A model generated the notes under the pieces. It saw only the letters and a list, made by a program, of their open reading frames with translations, did not search any database and had not been told where the DNA came from. The position numbers were made by a program, and so were the translations under genes. Below, piece by piece: positions 1-7,784 of a stretch of DNA of 64,000 bases. The stretch comes from Litoreibacter meonggei. GTDB lineage: Bacteria > Pseudomonadota > Alphaproteobacteria > Rhodobacterales > Rhodobacteraceae. Within the stretch, counting starts at the first letter, position 1. The number at the start of each line of letters is the position of its first letter. The stretch lies in contig NZ_RCCE01000002.1 in assembly GCF_003663885.1 (NCBI RefSeq), forward strand, positions 620,001 through 684,000, read 5' to 3'.

Positions 1-272
1 GCGACGGTGAGATATTCACGCCCGTTCCTAACGGCACTTTCCTCGCGGGGATTACCCGCGCGCGTCATATCTCGAACTTGGCCAAGGACGGCACCAAGGT
101 GCACGAAACGGTGCTCAGCTTCCAAGACTTCCGCGAGGCGGATGAAGTTTTCCTGTCCGGCAACATGATGAAAGTCACGCCCGTCAAGGAATTCGACGGC
201 ACGCATTACCAGTCCGGCCCTGTCACCAAGAAGGTCCGCGAGATGTATTGGGACTGGGCGCTGTCCGAATGA
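1..272 (+). CDS. ilvE: branched-chain-amino-acid aminotransferase, C-terminal part
   Basis: Only the last ~90 residues are present; the gene enters from the left edge in the frame starting at base 3. The fragment has the fold-type IV PLP aminotransferase pattern: a GITR segment that contacts cofactor phosphate, then DEVFLSGNMMKVTPV, which corresponds to the EVFxxGTAxxxxPV region of branched-chain aminotransferases. The family moves the amino group between Leu/Ile/Val and 2-oxoglutarate in the cytosol. The usual T-A of that region is N-M here, so a D-amino-acid or lyase relative cannot be fully excluded from the fragment. The next gene starts 66 bases after the stop. Confidence 0.82.
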   Translation, partial: DGEIFTPVPNGTFLAGITRARHISNLAKDGTKVHETVLSFQDFREADEVFLSGNMMKVTPVKEFDGTHYQSGPVTKKVREMYWDWALSE

Positions 273-338
273 CGCTAAAGCATGTATTGCGCGACGCCTG
301 CGCTTGCAGCATGATCTGCACCGTGGAGGGCCTTGGCC

Positions 339-794
339 ATGCGTAAGTTTCTTGTTGTGCTCGATGACAGTCGCGAATGTCTGAACGCTATGCGTTTCGC
401 AGCTATGCGCGCCGCCCGAACTGGCGGTGGGGTCGAAATCTTAGCGGTGATTCCACCGGACGAATTCAACCACTGGGTTGGCGTCGGCGAGATCATGCGC
501 CAAGAGGCCCGCGACCGGATCATTGCCCATTTCGAAGTCTTCGCCAAATGGATGCGCGACAAGCAAGGGGTCGACCCCGAACTGGTCATCCGTGAGGGCG
601 AGGCAGTGCCAGAGATTTTAGCGCAGGTAACCGATGATCCCGATGTGGGCGTTTTGGTGTTAGGTGCTGGGACGGGCAACAAAGGTCCGGGCCCGCTTGT
701 CACCGAGCTGACACGAAGGTCGGGCACGTTGCCGATGCCTGTTACTATTGTTCCGGGCGAGATGACAAAAGAGCAATTGGAAGCGGTCAGCTAG
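339..794 (+). CDS. universal stress protein, UspA family
   Basis: 151 residues, a single Usp domain. The N-terminus has the hydrophobic first strand followed by D-D-S, and the C-terminal part carries LVLGAGTGNKGPGP, a nucleotide-binding loop of the G-x2-G-x9-G(S/T) type, so ATP binding is likely. The ATG at 339 is preferred over an in-frame TTG at 333 because GGAGGG (325-330) lies 8 bases before the ATG but only 2 before the TTG. A stress or growth-arrest role is inferred from the family. A 25-codon open frame (269-346) overlaps its start. Confidence 0.88.
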   Translation: MRKFLVVLDDSRECLNAMRFAAMRAARTGGGVEILAVIPPDEFNHWVGVGEIMRQEARDRIIAHFEVFAKWMRDKQGVDPELVIREGEAVPEILAQVTDDPDVGVLVLGAGTGNKGPGPLVTELTRRSGTLPMPVTIVPGEMTKEQLEAVS

Positions 795-886
795 GCCTAC
801 CCTTGGCTACTTTAGAATAATTCCAATCTATTGACTTCGCGCTAATGGAGTCTCATATCTACAGTCTACATCAAAGAGGCCCAGCC

Positions 887-1450
887 ATGTTCATCCAGAC
901 AGAATCCACTCCGAACCCAGCTACTTTGAAGTTTCTTCCGGGTCAGACCGTGTTGGAAATGGGAACTGCTGATTTTCCGTCTGCCGACACTGCTGGAAAA
1001 TCACCTCTCGCCAACCGCATTTTCGCGGTCGAAGGGGTTACCGGCGTTTTCCTTGGCAATGACTTCGTAACTGTGACCAAATCCGACGCGACGGAATGGG
1101 ACCACGTCAAACCCGCCATTCTTGGCGCGGTGATGGAGCATTTCCAATCCGGCCAACCTGCCCTTGAGGGCGACAGCGACGCCTCCGGCGGCCACGCGGA
1201 ACATACCGGTGAAGACGGCGCGATTGTGGACCAGATCAAAGAGCTGCTCGACACCCGCGTGCGCCCTGCCGTGGCGCAAGATGGCGGCGACATCACCTTC
1301 CACGGGTTCGAGCGCGGCGTGGTCTACCTGCACATGCAAGGTGCCTGCGCCGGCTGCCCCTCGTCCACGTTGACCCTGAAAATGGGTATCGAAAACCTGC
1401 TGCGCCACTACATCCCCGAAGTGGTTGAGGTTCGCCCCGTCGCGGCCTAA
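887..1450 (+). CDS. NifU family Fe-S carrier protein (Nfu type)
   Basis: 187 residues. The N-terminal ~85 residues are the Nfu N domain (MFIQTESTPNPATLKFLPG start typical of the family); the C-terminal ~75 residues are the NifU-like domain with the cluster-binding CxxC in GACAGCPSST. Nfu proteins carry 4Fe-4S clusters from the assembly machinery to target enzymes in the cytosol. The ATG at 887 gives the canonical family N-terminus; longer in-frame extensions lack it. tsaB follows after 9 bases, so the two are probably co-transcribed. Assignment to the family is firm; the target enzymes are unknown. Confidence 0.93.
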   Translation: MFIQTESTPNPATLKFLPGQTVLEMGTADFPSADTAGKSPLANRIFAVEGVTGVFLGNDFVTVTKSDATEWDHVKPAILGAVMEHFQSGQPALEGDSDASGGHAEHTGEDGAIVDQIKELLDTRVRPAVAQDGGDITFHGFERGVVYLHMQGACAGCPSSTLTLKMGIENLLRHYIPEVVEVRPVAA

Positions 1451-1459
1451 AGCAGGCTC

Positions 1460-2122
1460 ATGGCTGACCAACTGACATTGGCATTCGACACATCGGCCGC
1501 GCATTGCGCGGCCGCTTTGCTATCGGGCGATACCGTTCTGGTGTCGCGCGTCGAGGAGATGCAAAAAGGCCAAGCCGAGCGCCTCATGCCGCTACTGGAA
1601 GAGGTCCTGTCAGAGGCGGGCAAAAAATGGTCCGACCTTGATCGCATTGGCGTGGGCATTGGCCCCGGCAACTTCACTGGCATCCGTATTTCGGTTAGTG
1701 CTGCACGCGGGCTGGCTCTGTCCCTAGGCATCCCTGCAATTGGCGTCAGCGCGCTGGAGGCGATGGCGTTCACGCCTGCCCAAAACCGTCAGACGCTTGC
1801 CGTTCTGGATGCACGTCAAGGCAATGTCTATACACAGCTTTTCGCCGAAGGCGGGCAAGCGCTCGACACCCCGATGCTGCGTACCGAGGATGAAATCCGC
1901 TTAGGTTCCCCGCAGGGAACTTCTTATATTGTGGGTCATAACAGCACCTCACTGGCCGCGCGGCTTGGGGCCGACGCGGTCGAGGCCCGCGCCAAAGACC
2001 TCATCACCGCCATCGCCCGCATCGGTGCCGCGCGCGCGCCGGACGACACCCGCCCCGCCCCGCTTTATTTGAGGCCCGCCGATGCGGCTCCGCCCAAAGA
2101 TCCCGCGCCGGTCATTTTATGA
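1460..2122 (+). CDS. tsaB: tRNA threonylcarbamoyladenosine biosynthesis protein TsaB
   Basis: 220 residues of the YeaZ/TsaB family (ASKHA fold). It starts with LAFDTSAAHCAAALL and contains GVGIGPGNFTGIRISVSAARGLA, the signature segment of TsaB. It lacks the metal-binding histidines of TsaD, as expected. TsaB is the non-catalytic partner of TsaD in transferring threonylcarbamoyl to A37 of ANN-decoding tRNAs. The stop overlaps the start of rimI (ATGA), a pairing common in alphaproteobacteria. Confidence 0.94.
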   Translation: MADQLTLAFDTSAAHCAAALLSGDTVLVSRVEEMQKGQAERLMPLLEEVLSEAGKKWSDLDRIGVGIGPGNFTGIRISVSAARGLALSLGIPAIGVSALEAMAFTPAQNRQTLAVLDARQGNVYTQLFAEGGQALDTPMLRTEDEIRLGSPQGTSYIVGHNSTSLAARLGADAVEARAKDLITAIARIGAARAPDDTRPAPLYLRPADAAPPKDPAPVIL

Positions 2123-2532
2123 CCCCGGAAGAACTGGCCACTCTGCATGCCAAATGCTTCACCACCCCGCGGCCGTGGTCAGCGTCAGAATTCGCCGGCT
2201 TGCAAAACAGCACGTTCGTGCTGACCGCCTCGCACGGCTTCCTGATGGGCCGCGTCATTGCGGATGAGGCGGAGTTACTCACACTCGCCGTTGACCCGAC
2301 CGCGCGGCGGCAAGGCGTGGGGCGCTATTTGGTCGAGGCGTTCAAGTCTCGCGCAGGGCAAGACGGCGCAGTGACTGCTTTTCTCGAAGTTGCCGCCGAC
2401 AATGCCGCCGCTATAAGTCTATACCAGGCCACAGGCTTCAACGGCGCGGGCGTCAGAAGAGGCTATTATCGACGCGCCGATAGCACGACGCTGGACGCTT
2501 TGGTAATGCGTTGCGAGTTAGGTGACCGCTAA
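2119..2532 (+). CDS. rimI: GNAT N-acetyltransferase, RimI-type
   Basis: 137 residues with the GNAT core: acetyl-CoA loop VDPTARRQGVGRYLV (Q/R-x-x-G-x-G/A) around residues 55-70, and the following AAISLYQATGF strand-helix typical of RimI. RimI acetylates the N-terminal alanine of ribosomal protein S18. The identification rests on the fold and on the direct overlap with tsaB, the usual tsaB-rimI context. Substrate specificity is inferred. Confidence 0.85.
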   Translation: MTPEELATLHAKCFTTPRPWSASEFAGLQNSTFVLTASHGFLMGRVIADEAELLTLAVDPTARRQGVGRYLVEAFKSRAGQDGAVTAFLEVAADNAAAISLYQATGFNGAGVRRGYYRRADSTTLDALVMRCELGDR

Positions 2533-2587
2533 CCTAGCGTAAGCGCCTGAAATCACGCCATTTGCCGGTAATAATGTTAAGAATCGG

Positions 2588-2618
2588 TTGACCCCTAGCC
2601 AAGGCATGGGCGTTAATA
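2588..2618 (+). promoter_or_regulatory. candidate sigma-70 promoter for the BMP transporter operon
   Basis: TTGACC (2588-2593) is followed 18-19 bases later by an AT-rich TTAATA-like block (2613-2618). It sits about 95 bases before the ATG at 2712. The match is by eye and the -10 is weak. Confidence 0.3.
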
Positions 2619-2630
2619 TGCGATGATCTG

Positions 2631-2682
2631 CGGGCGACACTCGCCCGATCACTGCTTTACGCAACCGGGGGGACGGCCCCGG
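2631..2682 (+). other. two stable hairpins in the leader of the BMP transporter operon
   Basis: CGGGCGA (2631-2637) and TCGCCCG (2641-2647) form a perfect 7-bp stem with a CAC loop. CCGGGG (2665-2670) and CCCCGG (2677-2682) form a second, 6-bp stem with a GGACGG loop. Both lie downstream of the candidate promoter and upstream of the ATG at 2712, so they would be in the transcript leader. No T-tract follows either stem, so they do not look like simple terminators. Confidence 0.5.
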
Positions 2683-2711
2683 ACGAACCAAAAAACATCT
2701 GGGAGACCACC

Positions 2712-3707
2712 ATGACAATTATGCAAAAATTCCTCGGGGCGGCCGCGACTATGGCGCTAAGCGCTGGCGCAGCTTTGGCTGATCCGGCGATCATTTTCGA
2801 TCTGGGCGGCAAGTTCGACAAATCGTTCAACGAGGCGGCCTTCAACGGCGCGACACGTTGGGCAGAAGAAACCGGCAACAAATTCGCCGAAGTTGAACTG
2901 CAATCCGACGCCCAACGCGAGCAGGCCCTGCGCCGCTTTGCGGAAGCAGGCTCCAACCCGATCGTGATGGCAGGCTTTGCCTTCGGTAACGCTCTGGGCG
3001 AAGTCGCTGGCGACTATCCTGACACATCCTTCGTGATCATCGACATGGTCGTCGACGCGCCGAACGTCCGCTCGGTCGTATTCAACGAGCATGAGGGCTC
3101 GTATCTGGTCGGTTACATGGCGGCGCAAACCTCCAAGACCAACACCGTTGGCTTCATCGGCGGCATGGACATTCCGTTGATCCGCAAATTCGCCTGCGGG
3201 TATGCCCAAGGCGCGAAAGCTGCGAACCCTGACACCAAGGTGATTTCTAACATGACCGGCACCACTGGTGCTGCTTGGAACGATCCGGTCAAAGGCGGCG
3301 AGCTGACGCGTGCCCAAATCTCCCAAGGCGCTGACGTTGTATACGCTGCCGCTGGTGGTACTGGTCTGGGTGTTCTGCAAACTGCGGCTGACGAGGGCAT
3401 CTTGTCCATCGGCGTCGACAGCAACCAGAACTTCCTGCACCCCGGCAAGGTTCTGACATCCATGATGAAGCGTGTCGACAACGCCGTGTACAACGCAATG
3501 AAAGACGGCCCGGGTCTGGAAACTGGCTTCAATGTCATGGGCTTGGCCAATGACGGCGTGGGCTACGCCATGGACGAGCACAATGCCGATCTGGTGTCCG
3601 ACGAGATGAAAGCGACCGTTGACGCGGTGGCAGCCAAGATCATCTCCGGCGACATCACGGTCCACGACTACATGTCCGACGAGTCCTGCCCGTCCCTGAC
3701 ATTCTAA
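2712..3707 (+). CDS. BMP family ABC transporter substrate-binding protein
   Basis: 331 residues. A signal peptide (residues 1 to about 23, cleavage near ALA-DP) is followed by the BMP/PnrA fold: FDLGGKFDKSFNEAAFNG at the start of the mature chain, then IIDMVVDAPNV, GGMDIPLI and VYAAAGGTGLGVLQ. No lipobox cysteine is evident, as usual for Gram-negative members. It should bind a nucleoside or similar base-containing ligand in the periplasm and deliver it to the permeases encoded at 5609 and 6707. An NTF2-like gene separates it from the ATPase gene. Confidence 0.92.
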   Translation: MTIMQKFLGAAATMALSAGAALADPAIIFDLGGKFDKSFNEAAFNGATRWAEETGNKFAEVELQSDAQREQALRRFAEAGSNPIVMAGFAFGNALGEVAGDYPDTSFVIIDMVVDAPNVRSVVFNEHEGSYLVGYMAAQTSKTNTVGFIGGMDIPLIRKFACGYAQGAKAANPDTKVISNMTGTTGAAWNDPVKGGELTRAQISQGADVVYAAAGGTGLGVLQTAADEGILSIGVDSNQNFLHPGKVLTSMMKRVDNAVYNAMKDGPGLETGFNVMGLANDGVGYAMDEHNADLVSDEMKATVDAVAAKIISGDITVHDYMSDESCPSLTF

Positions 3708-3724
3708 GTTAGGAGCCCCAAGCC

Positions 3725-4078
3725 ATGGCTGATTGCATCCATACTTTCTTCTCGGCTTGGGGCGACCCATCGGCCGAGAGCCGCGCGGCGAAAACCGACG
3801 CGGCTCTTGCCACCAAATTCTACTACGCAGACCCGAACGCACCCGAGCCGATCACGGATCGTGAAGCCTATCTGGCCTATGTGAAGATTTACGGCGACAT
3901 GATGCCTAACGGCTCGGCCAAGGTAGTCCATATCTCGGAACACAATGGTCACGCCCGCGCGACAGTCGCCTTTTGCAAGGATGGCATCGCGATGCAGCAT
4001 GGTCAGTATTTCGCAGATATCACAGGCGGAAAGATCGCCCGCCTCGTTGGATTTGCCGGCATGGGAGAACCCGAGTGA
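3725..4078 (+). CDS. NTF2-like (SnoaL-type) small protein
   Basis: 117 residues, no signal peptide. The pattern of an N-terminal helical pair (HTFFSAWG..SRAAKTDAALA), then FYYADPNAPEPITDREAYLAYV and a beta-rich C-terminal half, is that of the NTF2/SnoaL cone fold. It lies 17 bases after the binding-protein gene and its stop overlaps the GTG of the ATPase gene (GTGA), so it is part of the transporter operon. No catalytic residues can be assigned. A ligand-processing or ligand-binding role tied to the imported compound is only inference. Confidence 0.72.
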   Translation: MADCIHTFFSAWGDPSAESRAAKTDAALATKFYYADPNAPEPITDREAYLAYVKIYGDMMPNGSAKVVHISEHNGHARATVAFCKDGIAMQHGQYFADITGGKIARLVGFAGMGEPE

Positions 4079-5607
4079 GCACTGCCCCAGCAATCGAACT
4101 TAAGGGCATCTCGAAAGCCTTCGGGCCTGTCCAGGCCAACAAAGATATCTCGATCCGCGTTATGCCGGGAACGATCCACGGCATCATCGGCGAAAACGGC
4201 GCGGGGAAATCCACGCTCATGTCGATCCTCTATGGCTTCTACAAAGCCGATAAGGGCGACATCTACATTTCCGGGGAAAAAGTATCGATCCCCGACAGCC
4301 AAGCGGCCATTGCCGCGGGCATCGGCATGGTGTTCCAGCACTTCAAACTGGTCGAAAACTTCACCGTTTTGGAGAATGTCATTCTGGGTGCGGAAGACGG
4401 CGCCCTTCTGGCCCCATCGCTGCGCAAGGCGCGCAAAGATTTGGCCGCCTTGGCCGCCGAGTACGAGTTAAACGTCAACCCAGACGCCTTGATCCAAGAC
4501 ATCGGCGTGGGCATGCAACAGCGGGTCGAAATTCTGAAAGCGCTGTACCGGCACGCCGACATTCTGATTCTAGATGAGCCGACTGGCGTGCTGACGCCCG
4601 CCGAGGCCGATCAGTTGTTCCGCATCCTTCACCGCCTCAAAGATGAGGGCAAAACTATCATCCTGATTACGCACAAGCTGCGCGAGATCATGGAAGCGAC
4701 AGACACCGTCTCCGTCATGCGGCGTGGCGAGATGACCGCGACGGTCAAGACATCCGAGACCTCGCCCGAGCATCTGGCAGAGCTGATGGTGGGCCGTAAG
4801 GTCTTGCTACGTGTCGATAAAGAACCGGCCAAGCCGGGGGCGTTGGTGCTGGAAGTCGAGAACTTGCGCGTCGTGGATGCGGCAGGGGTGGAGCGCGTCA
4901 AAGGCATCTCGCTGGAAGTACGTGCCGGGGAAATTCTGGGCATCGCAGGTGTGGCTGGCAACGGTCAATCCGAATTGCTGGAAGTCCTTGGCGGGATGGA
5001 AAACGGCACCGGCAGCATTCGGGTTAACGGGGAAGAGCTGGACTTGACCGGCAAACACTCCGACGCGCGGTCCCGCCGGAAACGTGGCATTGCACATGTG
5101 CCTGAGGACCGCCAGCGCGAAGGGCTGATCATGGACTTCAAGGCGTGGGAAAACACCGCCTTCGGGTATGATGACGACGACGCCTACCAATCCGGTTTAT
5201 TGATGAACAACGTGGCGATCCGCGAGGATGCCGAGGGCAAGATCGAACGCTTTGACGTACGCCCTGCCAATTGTGACTTGGAGGCCAAAAGCTTCTCTGG
5301 CGGCAACCAACAAAAGATCGTTTTGGCCCGCGAAATCGAGCGTGACCCTGATTTGCTGCTGGTCGGGCAACCAACCCGTGGGGTTGACATCGGGGCTATC
5401 GAGTTCATTCACCAGCAAATCGTCGCGTTGCGCGACAAGGGCAAAGCGATCCTGCTGGTGTCGGTCGAGCTGGAGGAAATCCTGTCGCTGTCGGACCGTA
5501 TCGCTGTGATCTTCGACGGTCACCTTATGGGTGAACGGCTACCCGCTGAAACTGACGAAAAAGAGCTGGGCTTGATGATGGCTGGCATGACCGGGGAGGA
5601 CACCTGA
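4075..5607 (+). CDS. ABC transporter ATP-binding protein, dual ATPase (nucleoside/sugar type)
   Basis: 510 residues with two ABC domains (about 5-240 and 260-505), as in RbsA/NupA proteins. Domain 1 has Walker A GENGAGKST and Walker B ILILDEPTGVLTP, with a diverged signature (IGVGMQQRVEIL). Domain 2 has a degenerate Walker A (GVAGNGQSE) and an intact signature SFSGGNQQKIVLARE, the asymmetry normal for this family. The GTG at 4075 overlaps the previous stop; frames extending further upstream would run through the NTF2-like gene. It powers the importer with the two permeases that follow. Confidence 0.94.
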   Translation: MSTAPAIELKGISKAFGPVQANKDISIRVMPGTIHGIIGENGAGKSTLMSILYGFYKADKGDIYISGEKVSIPDSQAAIAAGIGMVFQHFKLVENFTVLENVILGAEDGALLAPSLRKARKDLAALAAEYELNVNPDALIQDIGVGMQQRVEILKALYRHADILILDEPTGVLTPAEADQLFRILHRLKDEGKTIILITHKLREIMEATDTVSVMRRGEMTATVKTSETSPEHLAELMVGRKVLLRVDKEPAKPGALVLEVENLRVVDAAGVERVKGISLEVRAGEILGIAGVAGNGQSELLEVLGGMENGTGSIRVNGEELDLTGKHSDARSRRKRGIAHVPEDRQREGLIMDFKAWENTAFGYDDDDAYQSGLLMNNVAIREDAEGKIERFDVRPANCDLEAKSFSGGNQQKIVLAREIERDPDLLLVGQPTRGVDIGAIEFIHQQIVALRDKGKAILLVSVELEEILSLSDRIAVIFDGHLMGERLPAETDEKELGLMMAGMTGEDT

Positions 5608-5608
5608 G

Positions 5609-6703
5609 ATGGAGCAATTGCCAAAGTGGGCTGACCTCGTTGTCGTGCCATTGGTCGGGCTGATCCTTGCCTTCATCTTATCCATGTTAATGGTTTTTGC
5701 GACTGGCCATGATCCCATGGAAGCGCTGAAGCTGATGGTGTCCGGCGCGCTTGGGTCCACCTATGGCTGGGGCTACACGCTGTATTATGCCACAAACTTT
5801 ATCTTCACCGGACTGGCCGTGGCCGTGGCGTTTCACGCGTCCTTGTTCAACATCGGCGGTGAGGGTCAAGCGGCGATTGGCGGGCTTGGCGTTGCACTTG
5901 TATGCTTGTTCATTCCCTGGCCGCACTGGACCATTGCCTTGCTGGCTGCAACTGCTGCTGCGGGCCTGTTCGGCGCGCTTTGGGCCTTGATCCCAGCCTA
6001 TCTGCAAGCCAAGCGCGGCAGCCACATCGTGATCACCACGATCATGTTCAACTTCATCGCGGCATCCTTGCTGAACTATGTGCTGGTCAACCAGTTGCGC
6101 CCGAAAGGGGCGATGGACCCCGCAACCGCGAAGTTCCCCGAGCCATCGCATTTGCCCTCACTGGGTGAAATCCTGAACAGCGTCGGGATACCATTCGCGA
6201 AAGGCACGCCGGCCAATGTCACGCTGCTTGTCGCCCTTGCGGCTTGTGTCTTCGTCTATTTCCTAATCTGGCGCACGCGCCTTGGCTACCAGCTACGCGC
6301 CTTCGGTAAATCGCAACCCGCGGCAGTTTATGCGGGAATAAACCCCGTCAAAATTACGATTATCACCATGATGATCTCGGGCGCGTTGGCGGGCCTAATG
6401 GCGATCAACAACGTCATGGGCGAGGCTGAACGCCTGATCCTTGGCTCTGTCGAGGGCGCGGGCTTTATCGGTATTGCCGTGGCGTTGATGGGGCGGTCCC
6501 ACCCCATCGGCATCCTGTTCTCGGCGTTGCTTTTCGGTGCGCTCTACCAAGGCGGAGCAGAGCTTGGCCTCTGGACCTCGATCCCACGTGAGCTGGTGAT
6601 CGTCATCCAGGCGCTGGTCATCCTGTTCACCGGCGCGTTGGACAATATGGTGCGCCTGATGGTGGCCAAGGTCTTGATACGACCCAAGCGGGCGGAGGCA
6701 TAA
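5609..6703 (+). CDS. ABC transporter permease (nucleoside-type, subunit 1)
   Basis: 364 residues, strongly hydrophobic with roughly eight or more membrane segments. It belongs to the BPD_transp_2 group used with BMP binding proteins; FNIGGEGQAAIGGLG near residue 80 is the characteristic conserved loop, and RAFGKSQPAAVYAGI matches the cytoplasmic coupling region. It starts 1 base after the ATPase stop. It would form the channel with the permease encoded next. Confidence 0.92.
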   Translation: MEQLPKWADLVVVPLVGLILAFILSMLMVFATGHDPMEALKLMVSGALGSTYGWGYTLYYATNFIFTGLAVAVAFHASLFNIGGEGQAAIGGLGVALVCLFIPWPHWTIALLAATAAAGLFGALWALIPAYLQAKRGSHIVITTIMFNFIAASLLNYVLVNQLRPKGAMDPATAKFPEPSHLPSLGEILNSVGIPFAKGTPANVTLLVALAACVFVYFLIWRTRLGYQLRAFGKSQPAAVYAGINPVKITIITMMISGALAGLMAINNVMGEAERLILGSVEGAGFIGIAVALMGRSHPIGILFSALLFGALYQGGAELGLWTSIPRELVIVIQALVILFTGALDNMVRLMVAKVLIRPKRAEA

Positions 6704-6706
6704 GCG

Positions 6707-7672
6707 ATGGATTATCTGACAATCCTGCAAATCCTCGACAGCGCCCTGCGGCTTGCCACACCGCTGCTGTTCGCCTGCCTAGCGGGCCTGTTCTCGGAAC
6801 GCGCGGGCATCTTCGACATCGGCCTAGAGGGCAAAATGCTGATGGCGGCCTTCTTCTCGGCGGCCACGGCCTATTCAACCGGCTCCGTCTGGTTGGGGCT
6901 GTTGGCAGGTATCGCGGGATCACTGGTGCTGTCGGGCATCCACGGGCTGGCGTCGATCACCTTTCGTGGCAATCAGCTTATTTCCGGCGTTGCGATTAAC
7001 TTCCTCGCGTCCGGCCTCACGGTTCTTATCGGACTAAGCTGGTTCAAACTGGGCGGGCAGACGCCGGCCTTGCAGGGGGACGCCCGCTTTCAGGGTCTCG
7101 ATCTTCCCTTTGCCGAAGCCTTGTCCGGGGTACCAGTATTCGGCCCTTTGTATTCCGAGGTCCTGTCCGGCCACACGATCCTTGTATACGTGGCGCTGCT
7201 TTGTGTTCCGCTAACCTGGTATGTGCTGTTCCGCACCCGCTTCGGGCTTCGCCTGCGCGCTGTTGGGGAAAACCCCGCAGCCGTTGATACCGCCGGTATC
7301 TCCGTCGTTGGCCTACGTTACGCTGCGGTCGCAATCTGTGGCGTGTTGTGCGGGTTAGCAGGGGCTTATCTAGCAACGGGTTTGGGGGCCAGTTTTGTCA
7401 AAGAGATGACTGCCGGGCGGGGTTATATCGCGCTGGCAGCACTGATCTTTGCGAAGTGGCGGCCATGGTATGCGCTTTATGCGACGTTCCTATTCGGGCT
7501 ACTGGAGGCGATTTCCAACCGCTACCCAAGCCTTGATCTGGGCTTTGTCACCTTGCCCTCGCAATTCATGCAAGCATTGCCCTATATTCTGACCGTAGTG
7601 ATCTTGGCGGGATTTGTCGGCAAAGCGACACCCCCGCGCGCAGGTGGGGAGCCTTACGTCAAAGAGCGATGA
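6707..7672 (+). CDS. ABC transporter permease (nucleoside-type, subunit 2)
   Basis: 321 residues, hydrophobic throughout. It has the subunit-2 signature FSERAGIFDIGLEGKMLMAA near the N-terminus and RAVGENPAAVDTAGI in the coupling region. It begins 3 bases after the previous stop and is the last gene of the five-gene importer operon (binding protein, NTF2-like, ATPase, two permeases). Substrate is probably a purine nucleoside or related compound; this is from the family, not shown by the sequence. Confidence 0.92.
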   Translation: MDYLTILQILDSALRLATPLLFACLAGLFSERAGIFDIGLEGKMLMAAFFSAATAYSTGSVWLGLLAGIAGSLVLSGIHGLASITFRGNQLISGVAINFLASGLTVLIGLSWFKLGGQTPALQGDARFQGLDLPFAEALSGVPVFGPLYSEVLSGHTILVYVALLCVPLTWYVLFRTRFGLRLRAVGENPAAVDTAGISVVGLRYAAVAICGVLCGLAGAYLATGLGASFVKEMTAGRGYIALAALIFAKWRPWYALYATFLFGLLEAISNRYPSLDLGFVTLPSQFMQALPYILTVVILAGFVGKATPPRAGGEPYVKER

Positions 7673-7716
7673 CGAACGGGGCGAGTCCCAATAAGGCGTA
7701 TACGGGCGTGTCTTAG

Positions 7717-7763
7717 CCAGTTTTCTTAACTGGACTTATCATTTTGGATTGCTCAGTCCAGTT
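7717..7763 (+). promoter_or_regulatory. CCAGTT inverted repeat plus third copy before the TauE/SafE gene
   Basis: CCAGTT (7717-7722) and AACTGG (7728-7733) form an inverted repeat around TTCTT; a further CCAGTT is at 7758-7763. They lie 22-68 bases before the ATG at 7785. They could be an operator or a hairpin ending the importer operon, although no T-tract follows directly. Confidence 0.35.
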
Positions 7764-7784
7764 GACGGGGTCTAAGGAACGTCC

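Noticed and set aside
2577-2591. TTAA-N7-TTGA before the BMP transporter gene
   Set aside because: One mismatch to the CtrA half-site and it overlaps the candidate -35, so it is more simply promoter sequence.
6026-6037. GTGATCAC inside the ABC permease gene, also 58754-58767 in tctD
   Set aside because: Single, inside coding sequence, and lacking the flanking T/A or the 21-bp partner; expected by chance.
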